DNA from: Palaemon carinicauda
Taxonomy: Eukaryota > Arthropoda > Malacostraca > Decapoda > Palaemonidae
DNA: 64,000 nt
Assembly: GCF_036898095.1 (NCBI RefSeq)
Contig: NC_090739.1
Coordinates: forward strand, 60,514,401 to 60,578,400
Direction: 5' to 3'
Shown: positions 43,150-52,247 of the stretch, piece after piece
How the letters are laid out: each line of letters begins with the position of its first letter
How positions within the stretch are numbered: the first letter of the stretch is position 1
The notes under the pieces: generated by a model
The model's input: only the letters and a program-made list of their open reading frames with translations
The model's database searches: none
Told to the model about the DNA's origin: nothing
Translations under genes and position numbers: made by a program

Positions 43150-44840
43150 TTAAATGAGAGACTCCAGGAGTTTGGGAAGCCGTTCGCTGAACTGCGTCGA
43201 GGCACAGTCCGGGCTCAACTTACCTACCGAGAAGGTAGCTGGGGCGTTCCGCCAACATTCACCGTCTCCCGGAAAGAGAAGGGAGGGTAAGTTGGTCTCC
43301 CTGAGGTGAGGTAAAGGCTTCTCTTCCGTGATAGCCTGAAAGACCGTCTCTATGATCTTGGTCGCACATGGGGTAGGGGTCTGGTCGTCGGCCACAAACA
43401 TAGTATATGAACTTTTGTAGGCCGTAATCATTGTGTTCAAGCAATCCCACTCATTGAACACGTGGACCAAGACAGACTGTGCCTGTTCTTTAGGAAAATT
43501 AACAGTTTCCTTTGGGACCTTATCCAATCGAATCAGAGTCTCTTCCTTGAGGCGAGCGTAGCCCAGGAAGGGGAATTCAAGACCCGGCGGGTAGAATTCA
43601 TAATCCGCAAGAGGCCGGGTACTGAAATCTCCGATTGACAACATACCCTCCGAGAAGGGGGCATGCAATGCCAACCTCCAAGGGTTATTCTTATTGAAAG
43701 GAGGAAGCTTGGAGGCATCGGGGACGGGGTATTGCTGTTGTGGCGGTGGCAGCCCCGAGCGCATGAGTCCTTTAACTAGGCTCTCCATAGAAGCTATTCT
43801 CTCTTGTGATTGTCGCGCGTATGAGACGATAGTATCGACTCAAAACGAGCAAACATCTTCTCGGAAAAATCCACCGGGTCAGATGATTCCGCCGGGGGGG
43901 AAACAGGTGCCGGAATGGAGACTACTCCGTAAGAGGTTGAAGGCACAGCAATTGGGTCTTGAGAGACTCTGGTGGAGGAAGATTTAGCTTTCGAAGCTGA
44001 TGATTTCGAAAACCTGTGGTCTTTGGAAGACTTGTGGGTCGTATATAAATTCTTACGATGAGCCTTCACCTTGGGGATAACAGGTCTCAGTCCCGGTTGT
44101 CCCCGGAAAACCTTGAAAAAAAAGTGTGTTCTGAAGGAGAAGAGAAAGCCGGGCTAGGGATAGGAATCTTAGCCCGGGAACCACCTGACTCGCCTACGTC
44201 CCTACCTGCGTCGGGATCGTCAAGAGCCATGAGTTCCACATCGAGGTTGAGGGTAGAGACGTCCTCAGTTAGGGTGCCGCCCGTCTCTTCTTGGTCCGGG
44301 GCCGGAAGAAGGGATTCGAACCTATCGATGAAAGGATCCGCCAATTCTTTGGGGACTGCAGGTGAAGTTTTAGCATGGGGGTAGAGACGGGAACACCAAT
44401 TCTCAGAGAGGATATAAGGCTGTGTGGCCTTCACGTTGCGGGCGAAACCGTCAATCCAGATCTTGAGGGTAGCCCGAGCTGTATCCTTCTCAAGTTGGGA
44501 GCACTGAAAGAGAACAGACTATTAGCGAGGGATATTTGTGCCAAAGAAAAGTGAAGAAGTCCAAGGACTTCGTAGACACCAAGTGAAAGGCATGCGGGAA
44601 GTCCAGAAGACTAGTGGCCTTAAAATTAATATTAGAAATTAATTGTAACTCCCTACAAGTCTGTAGCAATGAAAATGCACTCACCGAGTCAGATGTTAGA
44701 GTGGAGGTCATTGTGTAGCAGACTACACAATTGTCTGGATGCCATACAGCTAAGTCATCCACTCAGACAGAACAGTGGGCGTGTGAATGACACATGTCAT
44801 GGCCACAGGGTTGATAGATGACAGCGGCACATGCCGTCAT
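43150..44840 (-). pseudogene. DIRS element 3 gag, apparently two exons, broken
   Basis: Likely start ATG at 44840 (MTACAAVIYQPCGHDMCHSH), preceded by a TTTTATTTTACAG acceptor-like site. The N-terminus has a Cys/His cluster (CGHDMCHSHAHC, then HPDNCVVCYT), with a premature TGA near 44766. A GT-AG intron (44504-44684) joins TSDS to CSQLEKDTARATLKIW in phase 0. Then come an acidic linker, a frameshift near 44080, a basic/serine-rich segment (44069-43794), another frame change, and the main gag body (43788-43150: NPWRLALHAPFSEGM, FVADDQTPTPCATKI), stopped by TAA at 43150 and continuing in the next ORF. The DIRS element at 52248 has a comparable cysteine cluster near its N-terminus. Confidence 0.68.
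44504..44684 (-). other. Candidate spliceosomal intron in DIRS gag
   Basis: Minus-strand donor CG|GTGAGTGC at 44684 and acceptor CTGTTCTCTTTCAG| ending at 44504, length 181. A pyrimidine tract precedes the AG. Splicing would keep the frame (phase 0) and join the Cys/His N-terminus to the gag body. Prediction only. Confidence 0.6.
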
Positions 44841-45095
44841 TGCACAGCATACAGTCTGTAAAATAAAAGATACATGAGTATCTCAAAGGAAAGCAAATTA
44901 GGGGCCTGGAGGCCCGGTGCTTAAAATATATATATATATATATATCTCTATCATGATAAAAATGTTTTATATATATTCATCAGGAATCCTGAATGAAAGC
45001 AAATAGGGGCTTTGGGGCCCCGGATTCATAAATTATAGCAATATCATGCTAAAAGATTTACATATCAATATCATGATAAAAATCGTTTATATATA

Positions 45096-46314
45096 CCGTA
45101 TATTTCCGCGTATAAGACGACCCTATATTCCAAAATTTAACCAATAAAAATAGGGGGTCGTCTTATACTACCGTTATAAAAATCACACCTTGAATTCTAT
45201 GTCTGGTTTATCAGTAGGCTAGCCCAGGTTGAGGTGCGATAACCACTGACACATATGAAATGATTTACATTAATATATAAATGTATAATGAAAGTAATAA
45301 AAACATTTTTACCGTATATATTATTGGCATATCTACAAAAATGGCATAAATGATAAATTCGAGGAATAATTCCAACTTTATAACCATACGCGCACAGCTG
45401 AGAAAATGTAAACATCGAGTATTGGTTGCGTTGTTAGCAACTTTTTCTCTCGCTAACCTTTTAGTAATTTCAATGCACGTGTTAATTACAATAGTAATAA
45501 CATATAGGATACCATAATATTTATTTGTTTAAAAAATTTTATTTTTAGCTGTAAATAACGATTTTGGATTACAAACGGTACAATCTTTATTTCTCAATAA
45601 AAATTACGGTACATTACAGTATTGCATTTAAAACCTAAAAATTTGTAAGACTATTTCCAATTAATATCAAACATTAAACCTGCGACATGTATAAATTTAA
45701 CACCACTAAAACTCCTCACAGTTATCACTGTTTCGAAAAGCTGTTCGAACTTCGAACATATCACGAGATTTATCATATACGCCATCATCGTAAGGATTCC
45801 AGTCCGGTTCCGGTGAGTCGACTTTGGCTTCGTCATCGCATTCGTACAATAAATCGTCTTCACTGCCATCCATGGCATTTGAGATCCTGTATTTTTTAAA
45901 TTATTTTATGACACTTTCCACCTTTACATTATTATATGCTTTTATAACAAACTCGCAAAGAACATAAAAGAAGAAGAAAGAGGAGGAACGGGCATTTCGT
46001 ACGTGATCAGCTGATGAGCATAAACAAAACAATGCAGGCTCGGTGACACGTGTTCTAGGAAAACAATAAAGGATTTGTTTTGTTATTTCATTTATTTTTA
46101 ATTCATAAGGATACTGTAAGTAATATTGTAATCTTTACATAACCTATATTTCATAAGATATCTGGTGTTGCAAAAGCTAGCCTAGGCTATACACAGATGG
46201 TTTTATGATTGAGCAGTCGTCTTATACTACCGATATGAGATAAATTCATAAAAATTTGGTCAAATTTTGTACCTCGTCTTATATGAAGGTCGCCTTATAC
46301 GCGGAAATATACGG
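45096..46314. mobile_element. D: Tigger-like non-autonomous element in DIRS 5' region
   Basis: 1219 bp, TA duplication at 45094-45095 and 46315-46316. Inverted termini CCGTATATTTCCGCGTATAA at both ends (opposite strand at right), then AGACGACC and related words. An internal near-copy of the end word (GTCGTCTTATACTACCG at about 45158; inverted GCAGTCGTCTTATACTACCG near 46220) repeats close to each end. Encodes only a 55-codon acidic ORF. The termini resemble element C. Confidence 0.88.
45706..45873 (-). CDS. 55-residue acidic ORF in element D
   Basis: ATG at 45873, TAG at 45706-45708. Strongly acidic N-terminal half (MDGSEDDLLYECDDEAKVDS), an SPEPDWNPYDDGVYD segment and a short basic/aromatic end. 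The Kozak-like context is unremarkable. It lies alone in the middle of a non-autonomous Tigger-like element. It could be the remnant of the acidic C-terminal exon of this family's transposase, or a free small protein. No domain recognised. Too short for a firm call, but its amino-acid bias is coherent from end to end. Confidence 0.4.
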   Translation of the reverse strand: MDGSEDDLLYECDDEAKVDSPEPDWNPYDDGVYDKSRDMFEVRTAFRNSDNCEEF

Positions 46315-47048
46315 TATATAAATCAGGAGTCCTGAATGAAAGCAAATTATATATATCACTATCACGGGAAAATGTTTTATATATATTCATCAGGAATCCT
46401 GATGATAAAAATGTTTTATATATATATATACATCAGGAGTCCTGAATGAAAGCAAATAGATCATGATAAAAGATTTATATATCAATATCATGATAAAAAT
46501 GTTTTCTATATATACATTAGGAATCCTGAAGGAAAGCAAATAGGGGCTCGGGGGCCCCGGGTGCTTAAGTGATATCAATATCATGATAGAAGATTTATAT
46601 ATAAATATCATGATAACAATGTTTTATATACGTACAGTCTGTAAGACAAAAGATATATGAGTATCTTAAATGAAAGCAAATTAGGGCGGAGCTCAAATAT
46701 CTACGTATATAAATGTCAATATCATGATATAAATCTTTTATATATAGCCATAAAGTATATTGAATGTAAGCAAATCGGGACCCGGGGGGTCCGGAGTGCT
46801 TAAATATCAATATCAAAATGGCTATTTTGATTGTAAAAGGAATTGAAAACAAGTCAGACCGTAACCGTGATTATATCAAAAGAGGGAAGGGAAGGTCGAG
46901 CACAAGGATCGTATATATAATATATATATGTGACTAATATAAAGTTAATCCAAGTAAGAATGAGTAACGTTGGCTCCGGAGGCGCAACTAAACAACTCGA
47001 CCGGATGGTAATGTATAAAAGCTACTTCCGGGATCCCGTAATGAAATC

Positions 47049-47052
<4 letters not shown>

Positions 47053-47120
<68 letters not shown>
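47053..47120. repeat. (TA)n microsatellite
   Basis: Pure TA, about 68 bp, inside DIRS element 3. Confidence 0.97.
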
Positions 47121-47124
<4 letters not shown>

Positions 47125-48317
47125 CCATGAGGTGCGTGACACTAGAGGGGGAAAGGGATCTTTAACGGGTCCGTGACGTGCGGGACCGGGGAAGTAGCAC
47201 GTACAAAACTAAATAAATAATATAACATAACAAGGTACCACGGACCTAGCCGAAAACTTCCCGCCGATCGTTGGCCAAACAAGCGACGGAAAGAAAACGA
47301 CTACGACCAGGTAGAGTAGTGGAAAGAGTAAGTAATGTATGTTAATGTATAATAATAGTATGCCTCACAGATCAACGGGAACCGCCCGTGCAAAGCGGAT
47401 GCCCCCGGGAGGGGTACATAGCGCTATAAAGTGACTCAAACTCGATCGGGAGAGAGAGAGGGAGGGTACCCTGGGGTGGGGTATCGGCGGGAAGAGGCTA
47501 GGAGTGGGGCAATAGCAGGTATACCAACCTGCCAGACCCACGACTGATATGATCACGCGGAAGGACTAATAACACTATAATAAACATAACGCATGGTAAA
47601 ATAAGATAGGAAGGCATGCTGGATGATAATGATAATAAAATTAGCTAAACATCAATCGTAAAACAAACGAGGAAGCGAACATGAGACAGGAGAAAATCAA
47701 GCCTGACGGCGCTGGGAGTAGGCAGGGCTACCAACATAACATAGGGTCAGTGAAATGCTAACAAAATGAAAACTAATATGTAATATCTGACTCATGAAAG
47801 CCCCTCGAGCTAATGCAAGCAAACGAATGACGTTAAAATGATAAGCAAGTCCGTGGCGTGCGAACGTAAATAATCCAAGTAATAATATGTGAAATAGAAC
47901 GCCGAAGGCGATCAGGCATGCCAACCTACCAAAAATACGCACACGTATATGTAATAACTGTTATCATAAAAACAGGACAATATAAAATTAATACGGTGTG
48001 TGAACCGTGGATATCCATAAGGTTCATAACGAGAAACAATCAGTATGGAGAACTTATTGAAAATCGTTAAGAACGAACGAGAGAGAGAGAGGAGGGAGCC
48101 GAGCGCCATGAAAGACCCACTTGGGGTCATGAAAAATAAAACTGTTATAATATAAGGAAAAAAGGGCAAGGCCCCCTCCAAAATCTCAAAACTCATAGAT
48201 CTGGTACTTAACTTAGATGGAGTGACATTGGATTTCGACATCTTGAGGTAAATCCAGAGAAAACCAGCGAAATTCACACACTAAGGCAAAATAAGGATTA
48301 AATAGTGGTGCTATGAA

Positions 48318-48602
48318 AAAGGAGTGACGTCACTGGCGTGGGATTGCTAGTAGTAGTAGGATGTTGAACGGCACCTCGCTGTTCGGGGATGTTGACAGGA
48401 GATATCTAAATGGTGCGAGGCCTCTGGTTGTGATTTATTCAACGCCCCAGTAGTATACCGACACCTTATTAAGGTGAGCGAGCTGGGTTCAACCTAGCAT
48501 TCCTATACAAATTTTTCTCTGGTAAATTCATAGCAGTTTTTACCTTAGAAATGATGTTAAAGGAGAATTTCACTGGGCGGCACGGGTCGGAGCCCAGAAA
48601 AG
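48318..48602 (-). repeat. Right inverted terminal repeat of DIRS element 3
   Basis: Inverted partner of 39385-39580. Outer end reads GGTCGGAGCCCAGAAAAG. Contains an extra 130-bp internal block compared with the left copy. Its reverse complement is the second half of the internal complementary region. Confidence 0.87.
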
Positions 48603-49223
48603 CATAATTGTAATTTATTTTTCAATTTTGAAAACATGTTAATAAAAAATTACCAATTTTTTGTTTACCTGTAGTTTTGATCACCTGTACTGTTGATCAG
48701 AAGTCCCGCTACAGTATCGATATAATGTGCACATACGAGTGGCATATTGTTTATATAATTTTTTAATTTATTTGAATTATATTCATGATGAATATTACAT
48801 CAGCACCTGTATGTTACAGGATATCAAAGTTTCCATATAGTTAGTTTATAGCTATTATTAATAATCCAAATGGTATGTTCTTTCTCTCTTTTTCTGTGTG
48901 CGTGTGTGCGCGTGTGTATGGCTTGTACATTTTTAAAGCTTCGTACAGTGTTTAAATTTTGGTTCATTAATAAGCCTCCATATTTCACTAGACATTATTG
49001 TGTTTACCTGTGGTTTATTAAAACATCTTTGTATACTATTGTTCAATTCAGGGAGCATTTCAGTTTTCAACAAATACTTTTTTTCACTTTCTGTAGGCAT
49101 CAGCTGATCTCAAGGTCATGCTACCATACTGCGATTATGCGCACAGGGCATTGTTTATATAATTTTCTTATTTGAAATATCTTCATAATGAATATTACAT
49201 AAGCATTATTTATCACATGAATA

Positions 49224-49259
<36 letters not shown>

Positions 49260-49679
49260 TTTCTATTTTTAATTCAGTGTTAAATCTTCATATTTTTTGG
49301 ACATTATTAGAAATTCTTTGTATGATTACTCAATGTTTTGATTATGGGAATATTAGTAACACATTGAAAGGAAATCACAAGATTTACTACTCGCCTTTCG
49401 CCAGAAAAATGTCAACAGAATTTTTTTTCTTAAATTTACGGTAAGTATTACTATTTTCATAAATACTGATACAGACCACTAAAACATTTGATATCGTTCC
49501 TTTGTGTTTCGATAATGGGAATACTGTAATAGTATTACTTGGTAACACGCCGAAGGGAAATAATTCGGTTTGCCAGCACTTCCACCGAAATATGACATTA
49601 CAAGACGTAGTAGGTAGTAGGTTGGCCAAGGCACCAACCACCCATAGAGATACTACCGCTAGAGAGTAATTGTATCCTT
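48603..49679. repeat. Two diverged ~400-bp units, AT-rich
   Basis: The block around 48743 (GCATATTGTTTATATAATTTT ... ATGAATATTACAT) recurs at 49146, and the words after it (TTTCTCTCTC, AATATTCACTAGACATTATT against CATATTTTTTGGACATTATT) keep the same order. Includes a CT tract at 49229-49255. No gene seen. Confidence 0.6.
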
Positions 49680-50076
49680 TGACTGGCCAGACAGTAATAC
49701 ATTGGATCCCCTCTCTGGTTACGGCGCATTATTTTCTTTGCCTACTCATACACCGAATAGTCTGGTTTATTCTTTACACATTCTCATCTTTCCTCATACA
49801 CTTGACAACACTGAAACTATCAAACACTTCTTACTCGCTCCACGGGCTAATTAATATAATATAATGGTTCAGTGGCTACTTTCCTCTTGGTAAGGGTAGA
49901 AGAGACTCTTTAGTTATGGTATGCAGCTCATCTAGGAGGACACTTTTAATCAAACCATTGTTTTCTATTCTTGGGTGTTGCCATAGCCTCTGTACATGGT
50001 CTTTCACTGTCTTGGGTTAGAGTTCTCTTGCTTGAGGGTACACTTGGGCACACTATTCTGTCCTATTTTTTTCCTT

Positions 50077-50110
<34 letters not shown>
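49680..50110 (+). repeat. Decapod dispersed repeat, other end
   Basis: Words CTGGCCAGACAGTAATACAT, CTCTTGGTAAGGGTAGAAG, TGCCATAGCCTCTGTACATG, TGGGTTAGAGTTCTCTTGC and GGGCACACTATTCTGTCC are ones I recognise from an abundant repeat in shrimp and crab genomes, whose other end is the block at 2293-2400. Ends in a T tract at about 50077-50109. Identity from memory. Confidence 0.65.
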
Positions 50111-50112
<2 letters not shown>

Positions 50113-50444
50113 TGTGTTGGGCAGGCTTAACAGAAAGGCCATAAATGTCTGGTGGTTTATCATGAGGTTGTTTTTTCCTTATCTGATTCTTTTTCTTCTC
50201 AAAACCATCCTTACTGTCATCCCTTTAGTTGAAGTGGCTATCTTGGAGGATATTTAGCCTTGCATGGTGTATCGGCTCCTTCAAGTTGACCAGTTTTTCC
50301 TACTTTTGTCTATGGGCAATGGGTTTGATCAATCACTTTTTCTAAATTTCTGTACATATTATTTTTATCATTCTTGTTGATTCAGTTTTTAAATATGATT
50401 TACCATTTTTATTACTATTAATTCTTATATATCGTCTCCTTTAT

Positions 50445-51010
50445 TGCAGCATTCATGGTCTACATGCAAATATTCAAGACCTTACAGTTGTGTCCAGACA
50501 GTATGATATTCTTTTGTGTTCAGAAACTTTGGTTTCCAATATGACGCCCTCATATGAGCTCCTTATTACTGGTTTCAAGAAGCCAATAATGTTAAAACGT
50601 GATACCATCCCTAGAGCATGGGGATTGGCTGTGTATATTAGGAATGAGTACCCTGCTTCTCATAAGTCCTGCTATAAATGTGGATGTCATAAGATTCAGG
50701 TAATAAAAGTTTGTGGCAAGCATGACAACTTCTATTTGTGTTTGATCTACCGGAATCCAGACATGAATGATTCTATCTTCGATTGTCTTCTTACCATTAT
50801 GGCTAAGATACAAGATGATGATAGAAACGCCTCCCTTTTTTTTTTTTTTTAAATGCTCACCATACAGAGTGGTTAAGTTCTGTTACTCCTACCGAGCGCC
50901 ATGGCTTAAGAGCTTTAGACTTTGCCTCTGAATCAGGCTGTGAGCAAATCATACGTGAAGCTACTCACAAGTCTGGTAACTGCTTGGATCTCTAATATAC
51001 TGACACCCCT
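50445..51010 (+). pseudogene. LINE endonuclease-domain fragment
   Basis: Frame reads HGLHANIQDLTVVSRQYDIL, LLCSETLV (catalytic E), GLAVYIRNEYPASH, FYLCLIYRNPDMNDS, then after a T tract that replaces the FVGDFNAH box it resumes as HTEWLSSVTPTERHGLRALDF and HKSGNCLDL. This is the exonuclease-endonuclease-phosphatase domain of a decapod LINE different from the CR1-like pair. RT is absent. The SDH box is not reached because of a stop near 50995. A poly-T of 14 bases at 50837-50850 disrupts the frame. Confidence 0.8.
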
Positions 51011-51419
51011 GTCGTTAGATTGTGCATCGGCAAATTGAATGAAACTCCGGTCAATGTTATGCGATTCAACTCACAGTACAAGTAAATAGAATATGAGTGA
51101 TGTATTTCAAATAAGGCTATTGTAATTAGTAATAATTGTTTTAGGTAATATGAAATATCCTTCGGTAGTATGCCTCAATAGTAAGGGAATTATTTGATCC
51201 GCATATTGAGGTTAACGACGGACTACGCAGGGTTGATCAGCTGATTTGAATGTAAACAATGCATCTAATTATAGTTTGCTATTTTTTAAGTTATAAATAC
51301 TACACTGAAATATGAATATTATATGCCTTATTATTGGATACAATTAAATGAAATACCAGTTTAATCAAAATCCATTTTATTTCAAATATATCTAATTTTT
51401 TAGCTCAATAAATGATATA
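51011..51419. other. AT-rich spacer
   Basis: The first 80 bases still show degraded LINE codons. The remainder up to the A3 insertion at TA 51418-51419 shows nothing recognisable. Confidence 0.5.
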
Positions 51420-52035
51420 CAGTGAACCCTCGCTACTTCGCGGTTCGACAATCGCGGATTCACCACTTCGCGGGGTTTTTCCATAACCCATATATATATA
51501 CATATCGCGGATTTTCCGGAAAATTTGAAAATACCGTGAAATCTGAAGACAACCAAATACGATATTTTGTTACCTGTAATTCCATTAATACTGTAATTAG
51601 TAATATCTGCTCTTACTGATTGTTCATTGCATTACATATGATATATAATTCAGCACAGAAAGAAATAAAACACGAAAAGAGAATGTGATCATACGATAAT
51701 GTACTGTATACAGTACGTAGTAAAATTAAATCGAACATGAAACGCAAATCAGATGCAGTCATACAATACGTATTAGAATGGTGTACAGTAAGGCTGCTGT
51801 TGACTACTACTGTACGTACAGTACTACAAATGTAATGGATGTGCTTCTTTTCCATGAATCTTTTGTATGTATACGTACGTAGTACTGCATCCAATAATAT
51901 TCTTTGTTGCAAAAATCACATTTCGAATAAGCGTACGAGAGAGAGAGATAGAGAGAGAGAGAGAGACACACACATCCTACAACAAAAGCGTAAAATAGCG
52001 TACGTAAAGCTGTATTATTATTATTGTTATTATTA

Positions 52036-52115
52036 TTTTTTCAATATTAATCTTACCCGATGATCATGTAGCTGTCAACTCCGTTGCCCGACAGAAATCT
52101 ACGGTCGGGATACGC
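52036..52115 (+). repeat. Left inverted terminus of DIRS element 1
   Basis: Begins TTTTTCAATATTAATC, then ITR CTTACCCGATGATCATGTAG ... ACAGAAATCTACGGTCGGGA. Inverted copy at 58243-58310; outermost 16 bases matched by the internal complementary region. Confidence 0.92.
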
Positions 52116-52247
52116 CAGTTGATTCTGGAGTTGTTGTTCACGATTTGGTGATGTATTCACTCTAGAGTTTAGCCTTCGCTATTCAGGAAGCTTTATCATT
52201 AGCTTAGCAAGCTTTTGGAATTAATTTGGATTAATTGTTAACGAACT

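Larger units (their letters stand above)
44885..46830 (-). repeat. Degenerate ~110-bp tandem repeats with GGGGCCCC core
   Basis: Recurring words: GAATGAAAGCAAATAGGGGC, GGGGCCCCGG, TATCAATATCATGATAAAAA, ATGTTTTATATATA, TCATCAGGAATCCTG. At least six partial units on both sides of element D (44885-45095 and 46315-46830). One unit overlaps the stretch next to the gag start (ACAGTCTGTAA). Lies in the DIRS 5' region. Confidence 0.78.
44841..48317 (-). other. 5' non-coding region of DIRS element 3
   Basis: 3.4 kb between the right terminal repeat and gag. Holds degenerate ~110-bp repeats (44885-46830), element D, a TA microsatellite (47053-47120) and GC-richer DNA at 47120-48250. A minus-strand ATG at about 48243 opens MSKSNVTPSKLSTRS, but I could not link it to gag. 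No other coding signal. Confidence 0.55.
39385..48602 (-). mobile_element. DIRS-like element 3, complete ends, minus strand
   Basis: Left end (39385-39580) and right end (48318-48602) are inverted copies (words CACTGGGCGGCACGGG, GTTCGGGGATGTTG and GACGTCACTGGCGTGGG). The internal complementary region at 39621-39716 lies at the 3' end of the coding strand, as in DIRS. Order on the minus strand: long 5' region, gag (with intron), RT-RNase H-MT, tyrosine recombinase. Element D (45096-46314) is inserted in the 5' region. No LTRs, no integrase. About 8 kb without D. Coding parts carry scattered stops and frameshifts but are far better preserved than the LINEs. Confidence 0.9.

Noticed and set aside
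45016..46330. Element D as a separate autonomous transposon
   Set aside because: No DDE motifs in any frame; only the 55-codon acidic ORF, so it is called non-autonomous.
47912..48277. 121-codon minus frame in the DIRS 5' region
   Set aside because: Hydrophobic, low-complexity translation without domain; only the first few codons look protein-like and no splice link to gag could be shown.
49380..49445. Possible short exon before a GTAAGT at 49441
   Set aside because: The reading frame is T-rich, has no acceptor of quality and no recognisable protein.
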